Assembly (NCBI RefSeq): GCF_014190775.1
Contig: NZ_JACHVP010000001.1
Coordinates: forward strand, 1,550,001-1,614,000
From: Leifsonia aquatica
Lineage (GTDB): Bacteria > Actinomycetota > Actinomycetes > Actinomycetales > Microbacteriaceae
Length of the DNA stretch: 64,000 nucleotides
Direction: 5' to 3'
In this document: positions 37,698 through 48,625 of the stretch, piece by piece
How the letters are laid out: every line of letters begins with the position of its first letter
Position numbering within the stretch: position 1 is the stretch's first letter
Program-made: the position numbers and the translations under genes
Notes under the pieces: generated by a model
Seen by the model: only the letters and a program-made list of their open reading frames with translations
Database searches by the model: none
What the model was told of the DNA's origin: nothing

Positions 37698-38399
37698 TTA
37701 ACGAAGGGTCGGCCGATTCCCGGTAATGGCGGTCCCGATCCGAAGGTGTGTCGCGCCGGCGGCGACGGCTTCGCGGTAGTCCTGGGACATCCCGGCGGAG
37801 ATGGCGGAGGCCGCCGGGGCGAGCGCGCGCACGCGTTCGCTCGAGGCCCGCACCCGTTCGAAGGCCCGCGCGGGCTCCTCGTCCAGAGGGGCGACGGCCA
37901 TCACGCCGAGCAGTCGCAGGCCGGGCGTCGTCAGCACGTGCTCGACCAGCGGCTCGAGGTCGCGGTCGGCCACGCCGCCGCGTCCGGGGTCGTCCGTGAG
38001 GTTCAGCTGCACGAACGCATCGATCTCACCCTCGTCGGAACGAAGCGCGTCGACGAGCGAGAACCGATCGATCGAGTGGATGACCGAGGCGTAGCGTCGC
38101 ACCTGGCGCGCCTTCTTGCTCTGGAGCTGTCCGACGAAGTGCCAGGCGAGGTCGAGGTCGGCCAGCTCGGCCGCCTTCTCCTGCGCCTCCTGGTGCCGGT
38201 TCTCCCCCACGTCGCGGACGCCGAGGGAGGCGAGCTCGCGCACGAGCGACGCCGGATGGAACTTCGTGACCACGATGGTGGTCAGCTCGTCCGGCGACCG
38301 CCCCGCGGCCCGGGCGGCATCGTCGATACCGGCCCGGACCGCCGCGAGGCGCTCGGCGAGCGGACTACTTGAGGAAGTCGGGGATGTCGAGGTCGTCAT
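37698..38399 (-). CDS. yggS: YggS/PLPBP-family pyridoxal-phosphate homeostasis protein
   Basis: PLP-binding protein that buffers vitamin B6 and amino/keto-acid pools; no enzymatic activity is established. 233 residues. The PLP Lys is in [13 protein letters not shown] at about residue 48; [11 protein letters not shown] and [14 protein letters not shown] are family signatures, and [12 protein letters not shown] closes the phosphate-binding site. The chosen ATG at 38397-38399 lies inside the end of ftsZ (35-nt overlap); no ATG or GTG lies closer to the conserved domain. Order ftsZ-yggS-sepF matches other actinobacteria. Confidence 0.92.
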   Translation of the reverse strand: MTTSTSPTSSSSPLAERLAAVRAGIDDAARAAGRSPDELTTIVVTKFHPASLVRELASLGVRDVGENRHQEAQEKAAELADLDLAWHFVGQLQSKKARQVRRYASVIHSIDRFSLVDALRSDEGEIDAFVQLNLTDDPGRGGVADRDLEPLVEHVLTTPGLRLLGVMAVAPLDEEPARAFERVRASSERVRALAPAASAISAGMSQDYREAVAAGATHLRIGTAITGNRPTLR

Positions 38400-39531
38400 T
38401 CTCGTCGTCGAACGCAGGGTCTTTGGGAGCGGTCTCGGCGACCGGGGTCTCACCGGTCCAGTTCTCGGCGACGGGCGCCTCGACCTCGCCGGCCTCGACC
38501 ACGGCGGAGGAGGCCGCCGCATCCTCCGCGCCGGCCTCGACGAACGTCGAGCGACGCGTGTCGACCACCGGCTTGGAACCGGGCTCGCCCCCGTCGAAAC
38601 CGGCGGCGATGACCGTGACGCGGACCTCGTCGCCGAGGGTGTCGTCGATGACCGCACCGAAGATGATGTTGGCCTCGGGGTGGACGGCCTCCTGCACCAG
38701 ACGGGCCGCGTCGTTGATCTCGAAGATGCCGAGGTTCGAGCCGCCCTGGATGGAGAGGAGCACGCCGTGCGCTCCATCGATGCTGGCCTCGAGCAGCGGC
38801 GACGCCACGGCGAGCTCGGCGGCCTTGATCGCGCGGTCGGCGCCCCGCGAGGAGCCGATGCCCATGAGTGCGCTGCCCGCGCCCTGCATGACGGACTTCA
38901 CGTCGGCGAAGTCGAGGTTGATAAGACCCGGGGTCGTGATGAGGTCGGTGATGCCCTGCACACCCGCGAGGAGCACCTGGTCGGCGGTGGAGAACGCCTC
39001 CAGCATGCTGATGCCGCGGTCGCTGATCTCCAGCAGCCGGTCGTTCGGCACCACGATGAGGGTGTCGACCTCTTCCTTGAGCCGCTGCACGCCGGCCTCG
39101 GCCTGCTGCTGGCGACGCTTGCCCTCGAAGGAGAACGGCTTGGTGACCACACCGATGGTGAGGGCGCCGATCGACTTGGCGATGCGCGCGACGACGGGAG
39201 CGCCGCCGGTTCCGGTGCCGCCTCCCTCGCCCGCGGTGACGAAGACCATGTCGGCGCCCGCGAGCGCCTCCTCGATCTCCTCCGCGTGGTCCTCGGCGGC
39301 GCGGCGACCGACCTCGGGGTCCGCTCCGGCACCCAGGCCGCGCGTGATCTCACGACCGACGTCGAGCTTGACGTCGGCGTCGCTCATGAGCAGCGCCTGC
39401 GCGTCCGTGTTGATGGCGATGAACTCGACGCCGCGGAGGCCGAGCTCGATCATGCGGTTGACGGCGTTGACGCCGCCTCCGCCGATGCCGACGACCTTGA
39501 TCACGGCGAGGTAGTTCTGATTTGCTGTCAC
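38365..39531 (-). CDS. ftsZ: Cell division GTPase FtsZ
   Basis: Tubulin-like GTPase that forms the division ring. 388 residues. Key motifs: [15 protein letters not shown] (T1), [19 protein letters not shown] (T4 tubulin signature), and [11 protein letters not shown] with the T7 Asp. After a variable linker the C-terminal peptide [10 protein letters not shown] is the conserved site bound by SepF and FtsW in this group. Start is GTG at 39529-39531 with GGAGG upstream. Confidence 0.98.
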   Translation of the reverse strand: MTANQNYLAVIKVVGIGGGGVNAVNRMIELGLRGVEFIAINTDAQALLMSDADVKLDVGREITRGLGAGADPEVGRRAAEDHAEEIEEALAGADMVFVTAGEGGGTGTGGAPVVARIAKSIGALTIGVVTKPFSFEGKRRQQQAEAGVQRLKEEVDTLIVVPNDRLLEISDRGISMLEAFSTADQVLLAGVQGITDLITTPGLINLDFADVKSVMQGAGSALMGIGSSRGADRAIKAAELAVASPLLEASIDGAHGVLLSIQGGSNLGIFEINDAARLVQEAVHPEANIIFGAVIDDTLGDEVRVTVIAAGFDGGEPGSKPVVDTRRSTFVEAGAEDAAASSAVVEAGEVEAPVAENWTGETPVAETAPKDPAFDDENDDLDIPDFLK

Positions 39532-39544
39532 GTCCGGCCTCCAC

Positions 39545-39620
39545 GGGAACCTTCAACCTCAAGTCGAGGCTTAAAGTTATGCTGAGTATGCAATTCCTTT
39601 TTTCGACGTTAGGTGCGCAC
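39545..39620 (-). promoter_or_regulatory. AT-rich ftsZ promoter region
   Basis: The 157-bp gap between ftsQ and ftsZ contains the most AT-rich stretch of the division cluster. On the minus strand TAACTT (39574-39579) could be a -10 element; TTGCAT lies too close upstream to be its -35. An internal ftsZ promoter here is expected from other actinobacteria. Exact start not resolved. Confidence 0.4.
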
Positions 39621-39688
39621 AGCCCGTGGCGGCGGAACCCGCCAGGCGTGTCGGGAAAGTGCGTCCAGAAGCCGCGGTCTGCGCGGCA

Positions 39689-40756
39689 TCATCCTGTCGT
39701 CACACTGTGCGGCGACGACACGTCGTAATGATTCGCTCCGGCCGCCCCGACGAGCAGCGCGGCGAGGTCGGCGGCCTTCAGGTCGGAGTCCTCCGCGCTC
39801 CCCCACACGACCGTCGCGCCGCTGCCGCGGAGCGTGAACGAGACGTCGTCCTTGGTCGTCGCCGAGATCGTGTCCACCTGTGCGAGCGTCGCTGCAGGCA
39901 GAGCGCTCAGGACGCTGGCGGCCGCGGCGAACGCCGAATCGGCGTCGTTCTCGGCCGACGCGCCGCCGGCCGCGATCAGGGGGAAACCGTCCGGACGGGT
40001 CGCGCTGGACGAGATCGGCACCTTGGCCGCATCCACCAGAGTGAAGGCCGCACCCTTCTGGATCGCGCCGATGGGCTGGCGCTCGACCACCCGGACCACG
40101 ATGGTGTCCGGCGGGTGGCTCTCCACCGTGTAGCTGCGGATCAGCGGGAACGCCGCGAGGTCGTGCGAGATGCCGGCCTGGTCGAGCAGGGGCAGCGGCT
40201 TGCCGAGCTGATCGCCGAGCTTCGCCGCGATGTCCTTCGGGTCGAGCCGCGAGGCTCCGGTCACCTCGATGTGCTTGAGAGCGAGCACGGGCGAGAACGC
40301 GAGCAGGGTGACCCCGAGGACAAGCGCGAGCGCCACTCCGGCCGCCCCGAGCCACGCCTGACGGCGCCGCCGGGATCGCTTGGTGAATCGGCGCACCTCG
40401 CCGCGCTCGACCCGCTTGCGCTCCTTGCGTGCGGCGCGGAGAGCCTTGCTGATGTCGCGATTGCTCGGGAGCCGGTCGTACGGCGACGTGTCCGCGGCGG
40501 ATCGGGTGCCCGTCCCCGGTTCGGGATGCTCGGAACTCGCGGGGCGCTCGGCGCGCACGGGCCGCTCGGCGCGCACGGGCCGACGCTCCTCGACCGGCGG
40601 GGAGACGGGTGCGCTGACGATCGGGATCGGCTCGGTCACCGCCGGAGTGGTCGTCGCCCGCGGCGCGGATGCGCGGCGCTCGGTCTCCGGCGCGGGCGGC
40701 TGCGCCGCGGGCGGAGTCTGCCCGGGCGTCCGGTCGTGACCTTGGGGGCGCTTCAC
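39689..40756 (-). CDS. ftsQ: Cell division protein FtsQ
   Basis: Bitopic division protein linking the Z-ring and the septal wall synthase. 355 residues with a long, Pro/Arg-rich cytosolic N-terminus (about 1-135, with repeated RPVRAE), one membrane helix (about 137-158), and an extracytoplasmic POTRA domain starting ALKHIEVTGASRLDPKDIAAKL, followed by the FtsQ beta domain with TIVVRVVERQPIGAIQ. Start GTG at 40754-40756, 6 bp after the murC stop. Upstream of ftsZ as usual. Confidence 0.95.
   Translation of the reverse strand: MKRPQGHDRTPGQTPPAAQPPAPETERRASAPRATTTPAVTEPIPIVSAPVSPPVEERRPVRAERPVRAERPASSEHPEPGTGTRSAADTSPYDRLPSNRDISKALRAARKERKRVERGEVRRFTKRSRRRRQAWLGAAGVALALVLGVTLLAFSPVLALKHIEVTGASRLDPKDIAAKLGDQLGKPLPLLDQAGISHDLAAFPLIRSYTVESHPPDTIVVRVVERQPIGAIQKGAAFTLVDAAKVPISSSATRPDGFPLIAAGGASAENDADSAFAAAASVLSALPAATLAQVDTISATTKDDVSFTLRGSGATVVWGSAEDSDLKAADLAALLVGAAGANHYDVSSPHSVTTG
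40546..40581 (-). repeat. Tandem 18-nt repeat within ftsQ
   Basis: Two identical 18-nt units (40546-40563 and 40564-40581) encode a repeated RPVRAE hexapeptide in the disordered cytosolic part of FtsQ. Copy number may vary between strains. Confidence 0.8.
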
Positions 40757-40762
40757 GGGCGG

Positions 40763-42178
40763 CTACTCGCGGACGCGGCGGAGCGAGTCCAGCAGCTGGG
40801 GGACGATGCGGTACACGTCGCCGCAGCCGAGCGTGATGACGAAGTCGCCCTCGCGCGCGATCTCGGCGGTGTGATCGGCGGCGGCCTGCCAGTCGGCGAT
40901 GAACGCGACGTGCTCGGGATGCGCGAAGCGGTCCGCGACGAGTGCGCCGGTGACGCCCGGCTCCGGGTCCTCGCGCGCACCGTAGACGTCGAGCACGACG
41001 GTCTCGTCGGCGTACGTCTCCAGGGTCTCGGCGAACTCGTTCGCGAAGAGGCGCGTACGGCTGTAGAGGTGGGGCTGGTGCACCGCGATGATGCGGCCGG
41101 AGCCGACGACCGTCCGCGCTGCGGAGAGGGCCGCGGCGACCTCGGTCGGGTGGTGCGCGTAGTCGTCGTAGACGCTCACGCCGCCGACGGTCCCGTGCAG
41201 CTCGAACCGGCGCTCGGTGCCGCCGAACTCGGCGACGGCGGCCAGCGATGCCGCCGGCTCGAAGCCCAGGCCGGTGAGCACCGCGAACGCGCCCGCGGCG
41301 TTGATGGCGTTGTGCCGACCGGGCACCCGCAACTGAGCGGCGTACTCGTCGCCCGCGTAGCTGACGCGGAACGAGACGGGCCCGTCGGTGACGATGGAGT
41401 GGACGCGCACGTCCGCGTCCTCCGCCTCGCCGAAGGTCACCACGCGCTTGTCGGGGGTGGACTCCAGCAGGCGGGCGGTGACGTGCTTCGCACCGGCGTC
41501 GTCCGACGACACCACGACGAGCTCGCTCGACTCGCGGGCGAACGTCACGAACGCCTCCTCGAACGCCTCCAGCGAACCGTAGTGGTCGAGGTGGTCGGGG
41601 TCGACGTTGGTGATCAACGCGACCGCCGTGTCGTACAGCAGGAAGGTGCCGTCCGACTCGTCGGCCTCCACCACGAAGAGGTCGCCGCTGCCGGTCTGCG
41701 AGCTCTTGCCGAGGGAGGCGATCACACCGCCGTTGACGAAGCTCGGGTCCTCGCCGAGCCCGAGCAGGCCGGTGATGATCATTCCCGTCGACGTGGTCTT
41801 GCCGTGCGCACCGGCGACGGCGACGAGCCGCTTGCGGTTGATCAGCCAGGCGAGCGCCTGCGACCGGTGCAGCACCGGGAGGCCCTTCGCGAGTGCGAGC
41901 TGGTACTCGGGGTTGTCCTGCCAGAGCGCGCCGGTGACGACGAGCGTGTCCGCGTCGCCGACGTTCGCGGCGTCGTGGCCGACGGCGATCGTCGCGCCGA
42001 GCGCGCGCAGCGTGTCGATGTTGGCGGAGTGGCGCACGTCCGAGCCCGTCACCGTGTAGCCGGCCTCGAGGAACAGGCGGGCGATCCCGCTCATCCCGGA
42101 CCCGCCGATGCCCACGAAGTGCAGGGCGCCGAGGTCGTCGGGGATGGTCATGGAGAGGTCGGGCTTGATCACGGGCAC
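40763..42178 (-). CDS. murC: UDP-N-acetylmuramate--L-alanine ligase MurC
   Basis: Adds the first stem residue to UDP-MurNAc, using ATP. 471 residues. N-terminal UDP-binding Rossmann motif [20 protein letters not shown]-loop [12 protein letters not shown] (most MurC proteins have THGKTTT); middle-domain motifs [13 protein letters not shown] and the C-terminal [14 protein letters not shown]. Start is GTG at 42176-42178. In type B peptidoglycan of related genera the first residue can be glycine, and substrate choice by MurC is not readable here. Confidence 0.97.
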   Translation of the reverse strand: MPVIKPDLSMTIPDDLGALHFVGIGGSGMSGIARLFLEAGYTVTGSDVRHSANIDTLRALGATIAVGHDAANVGDADTLVVTGALWQDNPEYQLALAKGLPVLHRSQALAWLINRKRLVAVAGAHGKTTSTGMIITGLLGLGEDPSFVNGGVIASLGKSSQTGSGDLFVVEADESDGTFLLYDTAVALITNVDPDHLDHYGSLEAFEEAFVTFARESSELVVVSSDDAGAKHVTARLLESTPDKRVVTFGEAEDADVRVHSIVTDGPVSFRVSYAGDEYAAQLRVPGRHNAINAAGAFAVLTGLGFEPAASLAAVAEFGGTERRFELHGTVGGVSVYDDYAHHPTEVAAALSAARTVVGSGRIIAVHQPHLYSRTRLFANEFAETLETYADETVVLDVYGAREDPEPGVTGALVADRFAHPEHVAFIADWQAAADHTAEIAREGDFVITLGCGDVYRIVPQLLDSLRRVRE

Positions 42179-42234
42179 TGCTTTCGGTTCACGAGGAGTA
42201 ACTCCATCAGGGCTTCCTCCATCTTCTCACGGGG

Positions 42235-43311
42235 CTATGCGAGGCCGAGGGAGCGCCGGACAAGTGCCGCCATGCGGTCGGACCCGTCGCGGACCCCGGC
42301 ACCGGCTGCCCTGGCGGACATCACGGCCACGCGTTCGCGGTCGTTCAGGAGGGGCAGGAGCTCGGCGTCGACCCACTCGGGAAGGAACGCGGCGTCGTCC
42401 ACGAGGATTCCGCCGCCTGCGCCGACGACGCCCGCAGCGTTGTAGCGCTGCTCGCCGTTCCCGATCGGGAACGGCACGTAGACCGCCGGGATGCCCAGAG
42501 CAGCGAACTCGCTCACGGTCGCCGCCCCGGCGCGGGCCACGGCGAAGTCGGTGAGGGCGAACGCGAGGTCCATGCGGTCGCAGTAGTCCAGCAGCCGGTA
42601 GTGCTCGACTCCCGGGTCCGTCAGTTCGCCGCGGCCGCCCTGGATGTGGAGCACCTGCCAGCCCGCCGCCGTCAACTCGCGGGCGCGGGCGGCGATCGTG
42701 CCGTTCAGCCGGCGCGCCCCGAGCGAGCCGCCGGTGACGAGCAGCGTGGGGCGGTCGTCGGAGAGGCCGAACTCGGCGAGGGCGGCGGGACGCGACGCCG
42801 CGCGGTCCAGCTCCTCGATCTCGACGCGGAGCGGCATGCCGACGAACGTGGCGTGGGGCAGCCGGGTCCCCTCGAAGGCCACGCCCACCCAGGGGGTGTA
42901 GCGCGCGCCGAGGCGGTTGCCGAGTCCCGGACGGGCGTTGGCCTCGTGGATCACGAGCGGGACGCCCGCTTTGCGAGCGGCGGAGTAGGCCGGCGCGGCG
43001 GCATAGCCGCCGAAGCCGACGACGGCGTCGATGCCCCGCTCCCGGATCAGGTCGACGACCGTGCGGATGGTCCGCCGGTATGCGCCAGGGAAGCGCAGCG
43101 CCGCGGCGTTGGGACGCCGCGGGAAGGGCAGCTTCGGGATCGTGGCCAGCTCGTAGCCGCGCGCGGGCACCAGGCGCGCTTCTAGGCCCTCCTTGGTGCC
43201 GAGCACGAGGATCTCGGCCGTCGGGTCGTCACGGCGCAGGCGGTCGGCGACGGCCAGCAACGGGTTCACGTGGCCGGCGGTCCCCCCACCGGCCAGCAGG
43301 TACCGCGTCAT
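42235..43311 (-). CDS. murG: UDP-GlcNAc:lipid I GlcNAc transferase MurG
   Basis: Makes lipid II from lipid I at the inner face of the membrane. 358 residues of GT-B fold, family GT28. N-terminal motif LLAGGGTAGHVNPLLAVADRL; acceptor-side GFGGYAAAPAYSAARK and HEANARPGLGNR; donor-side VTGGSLGARRLN and ARAGAATVSEFAALGIPAVYVPFP. The ATG at 43309-43311 overlaps the ftsW stop (ATGA). The open frame extending upstream is a shadow of ftsW. Confidence 0.97.
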   Translation of the reverse strand: MTRYLLAGGGTAGHVNPLLAVADRLRRDDPTAEILVLGTKEGLEARLVPARGYELATIPKLPFPRRPNAAALRFPGAYRRTIRTVVDLIRERGIDAVVGFGGYAAAPAYSAARKAGVPLVIHEANARPGLGNRLGARYTPWVGVAFEGTRLPHATFVGMPLRVEIEELDRAASRPAALAEFGLSDDRPTLLVTGGSLGARRLNGTIAARARELTAAGWQVLHIQGGRGELTDPGVEHYRLLDYCDRMDLAFALTDFAVARAGAATVSEFAALGIPAVYVPFPIGNGEQRYNAAGVVGAGGGILVDDAAFLPEWVDAELLPLLNDRERVAVMSARAAGAGVRDGSDRMAALVRRSLGLA

Positions 43312-44582
43312 GCGCGCGGACCGGCCGATCGGGCGGCGGACGGGGTCGTGTGCGATTCCTTGCTCGATTCGCGCGCGAACGAGAGGACGATTCCGATGGC
43401 GATCATGGAACTGATCATGGCAGTCCCTCCCGCAGAGATCAGTGGGAGCGGTACGCCGAGCACGGGTATCACCCCGAGCACGACGGCGATGTTGACGAAC
43501 GCCTGACCGATCAGCCACACCATGATCGCGGCGGTCGTGACCCGCGCGAACGGGTCGGTCGACGCGTGGATGATGCGCAGGAAGACGATCGCGAGTAGGA
43601 CGAAGAGCAGGAGCACGACGATCGCGCCGATGAGGCCGAGCTCCTCGCCGATGATCGCGAAGATGAAGTCGGTGTCGGCGGCGGGGAGCCACGACCACTT
43701 GGAGTGCGAGTTGCCGAGCCCCACACCGAACACGCCCCCGGATGCGAGGGCGTAGAAGCCGTTCTTGATCTGCCAGTCCACGTCGGGGTTCGCGGCGCTG
43801 CTGCCCCCGAAGAAGGCGGCGATGCGCCCGACGCGGCTGGCGCTGGAGAGCGCGACGGCGACCGCGATCGCCCCCATGCCGAGCGTGCCGATCACGAGAT
43901 ACCGCATCCGCACCCCGGCGTAGAACAGGGCGCCGAGGACGAGGGCCGCCATGATGACGGTCGTGCCGAGGTCGCCGCCGAGCAGCACGAGTGCGATCGC
44001 GCCTCCCGCGACCGGGACGACGGGCACCGCGACGTGCTTCCACTGGTCGAGGACGTCCCGCTTGCGCGCGAGCACCACCCCGAGCCAGACCACGAGGGCG
44101 ACCTTGATCGCCTCCGACGGCTGACCCGTGAACGACCCGATCCGCAGCCAGTTGCGATTGCCGCCGATCTCGACCCCGAGCGGAGTGAGGAGCACCAGCA
44201 CCTGGAGGAAGCACGCGGCGGCGAGCAGGAACCAGATCGACTTCTTCCAGAACCGTGCCGGCAACCGGGACACGAGGAACATCAGCGGCAGGCCGATCAG
44301 CGCGAAGGCGCCCTGCGACCAGAACCGCGAGAAGAAGTTGTCGCTGTCACTGTGGGACTCCACGGAGGACGACGAGAGCACCATCACGAGCCCGAAGAAC
44401 ACCATGAACAGCGTCACGCCGAGCAGCATGAAGTAGTTGGCCGATTCGGCAGTCACGTTCTTGCCGAGCGAGATGCGGGCGGTCAGACCGGCCAGGCGCG
44501 AGGCGGTCGCGGCCGACGCAGCCTCCCGCGCAGAGGGAGACGGCCGGTCAGTCCTCGTCGGGACGCGAGGCGGAGAAGTCAT
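43308..44582 (-). CDS. ftsW: Septal peptidoglycan glycosyltransferase FtsW
   Basis: SEDS-family polymerase that works with the transpeptidase FtsI at the septum. 424 residues with about 10 membrane helices after a Ser/Arg-rich N-terminus of 55 residues. Conserved loop motifs are NRNWLRIGSFTGQPSEAIK, LGNSHSKWSWLPAADTDFIFAIIGEELGL with the catalytic Asp, and GVIPVLGVPLPLISAGGTA. The ATG at 44580-44582 lies inside the end of murD (35-nt overlap); a codon 20 residues upstream is less likely. Confidence 0.95.
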   Translation of the reverse strand: MTSPPRVPTRTDRPSPSAREAASAATASRLAGLTARISLGKNVTAESANYFMLLGVTLFMVFFGLVMVLSSSSVESHSDSDNFFSRFWSQGAFALIGLPLMFLVSRLPARFWKKSIWFLLAAACFLQVLVLLTPLGVEIGGNRNWLRIGSFTGQPSEAIKVALVVWLGVVLARKRDVLDQWKHVAVPVVPVAGGAIALVLLGGDLGTTVIMAALVLGALFYAGVRMRYLVIGTLGMGAIAVAVALSSASRVGRIAAFFGGSSAANPDVDWQIKNGFYALASGGVFGVGLGNSHSKWSWLPAADTDFIFAIIGEELGLIGAIVVLLLFVLLAIVFLRIIHASTDPFARVTTAAIMVWLIGQAFVNIAVVLGVIPVLGVPLPLISAGGTAMISSMIAIGIVLSFARESSKESHTTPSAARSAGPRA

Positions 44583-46092
44583 CCGCCTCACCTCCCAAGT
44601 ACTCGTTGACGGCCGCCTGGAAGAGGCGTCCCCGTTCCGCATAGTCGGCGAACTGGTCCATGGACGCCGCAGCCGGCGCCAGCAGAACGGTGTCGCCCTC
44701 GCGGGCGAGACCGCCGGCCGAGCGGACAGCCGTCGGCATGACCCCTTCAGTTTCGTCGGCCTCGACCTCCACCACCGGAAGCGTCGGCGCGTGTCGCCGG
44801 AATGCCTCCCGCAGCGGCTCGCGGTCGACGCCGATCAGCACGGCGCCGCGCAGGCGGGACGCGTGGGTGCGGACGAGCTCGTCGATGTCGACGCCCTTCA
44901 GCAGGCCGCCGACCACCCAGACGACCGACGAGTACGCGCGCAGCGACGCGTCGGCGGCGTGCGGGTTCGTGGCCTTGGAGTCGTCGACCCAGCTCACGCC
45001 GGCCTCCACCCGCACCAACTCGATGCGGTGGGCGTCGAGGCGGAAGGCGGTCAGCACGTCGCGGATGGTCTGCGGCTCGACCCCGTAGGAACGGGCGAGC
45101 GCACTGGCGGCGAGGATGTTGGCGACCACGTGCGGGGCCGAGAGCCCGGCCTCCCGCAGCTCGTCCAGCGTGGTCAGCTCGAGCGCGGTGGTCATGCGGT
45201 CCTCGAGGAACGCACGGTCGCACAGGATGCCGTCGACGACGCCGAAGTCGCTCGGGCCGGGCACGTCGAGGCCGAAGCCGATGGCGCGCGCGCCGTCGAC
45301 CACCTCCGCCTCCTCCACCATGAGGATGGTGTTGGCGTCGGCGCGGTTGTACACGCACGCCACCTGGGTGTTGTCGTAGACCTTCGCCTTCGCGGCGATG
45401 TACGCCTCCAGCGAGCCGTGCCAGTCGAGGTGGTCGTCCGCGATGTTCAGGCAGGCCGAGGAGTACGGGTACAGCTCGCCGCCCGCGTTGCGGTTGATCC
45501 AGTGCAGCTGGTAGCTGGAGAGCTCCACGACGAGCACGTCGAAGCCCTCGGGGTCGCGGATCGCGTCGAGCACGGGCACGCCGATGTTGCCGCAGGGGGC
45601 GACGCGGCTGCCGCCCGCGAGGAGCATCGTCGCGGTCAGCTGCACGGTCGTGGTCTTGCCGTTGGTGCCGGTGACGCAGATCCAGTCCGCGGGGGTGTTC
45701 CCGCTGCCGGGAGCGGCCACCTTGTCCCGGAGTCGCCACGCGAGCTCGATGTCGCCCCAGACCGGTGTCTCCCGCTCCTCGGCCCACACCAGCAGCGGGT
45801 GGTCCCAGTGGAATCCGGGCGAGACGACGACGAGCTCCGGGTCGAACTCGGTCAGGCGCGCGGGCGGCGACGACAGGTCGGCCTCCTCGAGCAGCTCGGC
45901 GCCGATGACCTCGAGCAGCATCGCGCGCTCGGAATCCGCCGAGGCCGTGACGACCAGGACCTCGGCCCCGAGCTCGGCCAGGGTGTCCGCGACCGAGAAG
46001 CCGGTGACGCCGAGGCCGTAGACCGCGACCCGCAGCCCGCGCCAGTCGGCGTGCCAGCTCGTGAGGGTCGAGAGCCGCTCCCCCGCACTCAT
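44548..46092 (-). CDS. murD: UDP-MurNAc-L-alanine--D-glutamate ligase MurD
   Basis: Adds D-glutamate, the second stem residue. 514 residues. N-terminal [20 protein letters not shown] binds the UDP part; P-loop [30 protein letters not shown] is the middle-domain Mg motif; [19 protein letters not shown] and [14 protein letters not shown] lie in the C-terminal domain. The ATG at 46090-46092 overlaps the mraY stop (ATGA); a second in-frame ATG lies 4 codons upstream. The upstream open frame is a shadow of mraY. Confidence 0.97.
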   Translation of the reverse strand: MSAGERLSTLTSWHADWRGLRVAVYGLGVTGFSVADTLAELGAEVLVVTASADSERAMLLEVIGAELLEEADLSSPPARLTEFDPELVVVSPGFHWDHPLLVWAEERETPVWGDIELAWRLRDKVAAPGSGNTPADWICVTGTNGKTTTVQLTATMLLAGGSRVAPCGNIGVPVLDAIRDPEGFDVLVVELSSYQLHWINRNAGGELYPYSSACLNIADDHLDWHGSLEAYIAAKAKVYDNTQVACVYNRADANTILMVEEAEVVDGARAIGFGLDVPGPSDFGVVDGILCDRAFLEDRMTTALELTTLDELREAGLSAPHVVANILAASALARSYGVEPQTIRDVLTAFRLDAHRIELVRVEAGVSWVDDSKATNPHAADASLRAYSSVVWVVGGLLKGVDIDELVRTHASRLRGAVLIGVDREPLREAFRRHAPTLPVVEVEADETEGVMPTAVRSAGGLAREGDTVLLAPAAASMDQFADYAERGRLFQAAVNEYLGGEADDFSASRPDED

Positions 46093-47201
46093 GTGGCGAG
46101 CCATTCGAGGTAGAACGAGCCGACGCCGGCGGCGACGAGCAGTCCGCCGATGATCCAGAACCGCACGACGACCGTCACCTCCGCCCAGCCTTTGAGCTCG
46201 AAATGATGATGGATGGGGCTCATCAGGAAGATGCGCCTGCCGTGGGTGAGCTTGAAGTACGCCCGCTGGACGATCACCGAACCCGCCTCGATCACGAAGA
46301 GGCCGCCGATGAGCACGAGCAGGAGCTCGGTGTGGCTGAGGATGGCGAGGGCCGCCACCGCGCCGCCGAGCGCGAGCGAGCCGGTGTCGCCGAGGAAGAT
46401 CTGGGCGGGCGACGTGTTCCACCAGAGGAAGCCGACCACGGCGCCGACGATCGCCGTCGCGACGATCGCGAGGTCGAACGGATCGCGCACCTCGTAGCAC
46501 TTGGCCACGTTCTCCGGGTTCAGGTTGGAGTTGGCGCACGACTGGATGGACTGCCAGAAGCCGATGATGATGTAGGCGCCGATCGCGAGGATCGACGCGC
46601 CCGACGCGAGTCCGTCCAGACCGTCGGTGACGTTCACGCCGTTCGAGGTGGCCGCGACGATGAAGTTGATCCAGATCAGGTAGAGCCCGTAGCCCACCAC
46701 GAGGCCGATCGCCCCGAACTGGGTGAGATGGCCGAAGTCGATCGGGAGGTCGCGGATGAACGAGACGCTCATCGACGCGGGGGTGTCGCCGTTGCCGTTG
46801 GGGAACGAGATCGCCAGTAACGCCCAGACGGTGGCGACGACGACCTGGCCGGCGACCTTCGCCCAACCCGTCAGGCCGAGACTCCGCTCACGGCGCGTCT
46901 TGAGGAAGTCGTCGATGAAGCCCACGACGCCCAGCCCCACCATCAGGAACAGCACGAGCAGCGCGGAGACGCTCGTCTCGTCGCCGGTGAGCAGGAGGGC
47001 CGTGAAGTAGCCGAAGAGCGTTCCCAGGATGACGATGATGCCGCCCATGGTGGCGGTCCCGCGCTTCGCGTGGTGGCTCTGCGGCCCGTCGTCGCGGATG
47101 AACTGCCCCCACTGCAGGCGGCGGAACAGGCGGATGAACAGCGGCGTCAGGAACAGCGAGAACGCCATCGACAGTGCACCGGAGGTCAGCAGGGCTCTCA
47201 C
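46089..47201 (-). CDS. mraY: Phospho-MurNAc-pentapeptide translocase MraY
   Basis: Transfers phospho-MurNAc-pentapeptide to undecaprenyl phosphate, giving lipid I. 370 residues, about 10 membrane helices. Catalytic motifs are [19 protein letters not shown] with the Asp pair, [15 protein letters not shown], and the HHH loop [31 protein letters not shown] is the N-terminal signature. The GTG start at 47199-47201 overlaps the murF stop (GTGA). Confidence 0.97.
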   Translation of the reverse strand: MRALLTSGALSMAFSLFLTPLFIRLFRRLQWGQFIRDDGPQSHHAKRGTATMGGIIVILGTLFGYFTALLLTGDETSVSALLVLFLMVGLGVVGFIDDFLKTRRERSLGLTGWAKVAGQVVVATVWALLAISFPNGNGDTPASMSVSFIRDLPIDFGHLTQFGAIGLVVGYGLYLIWINFIVAATSNGVNVTDGLDGLASGASILAIGAYIIIGFWQSIQSCANSNLNPENVAKCYEVRDPFDLAIVATAIVGAVVGFLWWNTSPAQIFLGDTGSLALGGAVAALAILSHTELLLVLIGGLFVIEAGSVIVQRAYFKLTHGRRIFLMSPIHHHFELKGWAEVTVVVRFWIIGGLLVAAGVGSFYLEWLAT

Positions 47202-48625
47202 GAGAAGAATTCTCCCAGTCGGTCGCCGAGGAAGCGCAGTCCCGCGGAGTTGGAGGACTTCACGAGCACGGTGTCCCCCTCGCGGAGGTCCCCCGCCAAG
47301 TGCTCGTACGCGGCGTCCTGGGTGTCGAAGTAGAGGGATTCGCCGTCCCACGAGCCCTCGTTGATGGCCGTGATGTGCATGCGGCGGGCCTCGGGGCCCA
47401 CGACGACGAGCTGGCCGATCCCGAGCCGGACGGCGAGCAGGCCGATGCGATCGTGCTCCTCCCCGGAGAACTCGCCGAGCTCGCTCATCTCGCCCAGCAC
47501 CGCGACGGTCCGGGAACCCGGCTCCGCGATCTGCGCGAGGGTCTTGAGCGCGGCGGACATGGAGTCCGGGCTCGCGTTGTACGCGTCGTTGATGACCGTG
47601 ACGCCACGGGCACCGCCCATGACCTCCATCCGCCAGCGCTCGGCGCGCTGCACGGTCTGGAGGGCGGCGACGATCGCGTCGATGCCCACGTCGAGCGTGT
47701 GCGCCGCGGCCGCGGCCGCCAGCGCGTTCATCACGTGGTGCTCGCCGAGCACCTGGAACCGCACCTCACGGGAGGCGCCGTCCGGCAGGTGCAGGGTGAA
47801 CGAGGTGCCGCGGGCGCTGGAGACGACGTCGGTCGCGCGCACGTCGGCGCGGCTGTCGAGGCCGAACCACAGCACCCGGGCGGCCGTCTTGTCCGCCATC
47901 GAGGCGACGCGCGGGTCGTCCAGGTTCAGGATGGCGACGTCGGACTCGAGGAGGTCGCTGACCATCTCGGTCTTCGCCGCCAGCGTCTGCTCGATCCCGC
48001 CGAACTCGCCCGCGTGGGCGAGGCCGACCTTCAGGACGATCCCGATGTCCGGGCGGGCCATGCGCACGAGGCGCGCGATCTCGCCCACGCCGCTCGCGCC
48101 CATCTCGGCGACGAGGTACCGGGTCTCCTCCGTGACCTCCAGCATCGTGACGGGAGCGCCCACCTCGTTGTTGAAGGAAGCGCGCGGTGCGATGGTCGGG
48201 CCGACCTGCTCCAGGATCTCGCGCAGGAGGTTCTTGGTCGTCGTCTTGCCGTTGGAGCCGGTGACACCGACGATCTTCAGCCGGCCGAGGGCGCGCACAC
48301 GGGCGATCACCTCGGTCGCGAGGTCGCCGAGGGCGACGACGGTGTCCTCCACGAGCAGCTGCGGCACCGGGAGGTCGAGCGCGTGGTCGACGACGAGGAG
48401 TGCGGCTCCCGCCTCGGCCGCCTGCGGCGCGAAGAGGTGCCCGTCGGTGAACTCGCCGGGCTTGGCGAAGAAGAGGGTGCCGGGCACGACCTCCCGCGAA
48501 TCGGTCGTCGACAGACCGGAGACGACCGTCTCGGGCGTCGCCGGTGCGCCGTCGATCAGGGCGCCGTCGAGCAGCAGGGTGCCGCGGGTCGCCGCGGCGA
48601 CCTCGGCGAGGGTGAGGGCGATCAT
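47198..48625 (-). CDS. murF: UDP-MurNAc-tripeptide--D-alanyl-D-alanine ligase MurF
   Basis: Adds D-Ala-D-Ala to complete the stem pentapeptide. 475 residues. P-loop [20 protein letters not shown]; middle-domain [14 protein letters not shown] and [19 protein letters not shown]-terminal [20 protein letters not shown] and [17 protein letters not shown] are the MurF signatures. The N-terminal UDP-binding part holds [21 protein letters not shown]. The ATG overlaps the murE stop (ATGA). Translational coupling continues into mraY. Confidence 0.97.
   Translation of the reverse strand: MIALTLAEVAAATRGTLLLDGALIDGAPATPETVVSGLSTTDSREVVPGTLFFAKPGEFTDGHLFAPQAAEAGAALLVVDHALDLPVPQLLVEDTVVALGDLATEVIARVRALGRLKIVGVTGSNGKTTTKNLLREILEQVGPTIAPRASFNNEVGAPVTMLEVTEETRYLVAEMGASGVGEIARLVRMARPDIGIVLKVGLAHAGEFGGIEQTLAAKTEMVSDLLESDVAILNLDDPRVASMADKTAARVLWFGLDSRADVRATDVVSSARGTSFTLHLPDGASREVRFQVLGEHHVMNALAAAAAAHTLDVGIDAIVAALQTVQRAERWRMEVMGGARGVTVINDAYNASPDSMSAALKTLAQIAEPGSRTVAVLGEMSELGEFSGEEHDRIGLLAVRLGIGQLVVVGPEARRMHITAINEGSWDGESLYFDTQDAAYEHLAGDLREGDTVLVKSSNSAGLRFLGDRLGEFFS

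Noticed and set aside
37689-37707. Short hairpin CCTTCG...CGAAGG at the yggS stop codon
   Set aside because: Only 6 bp, overlaps the coding end, and no T-tract in the right place; likely chance.
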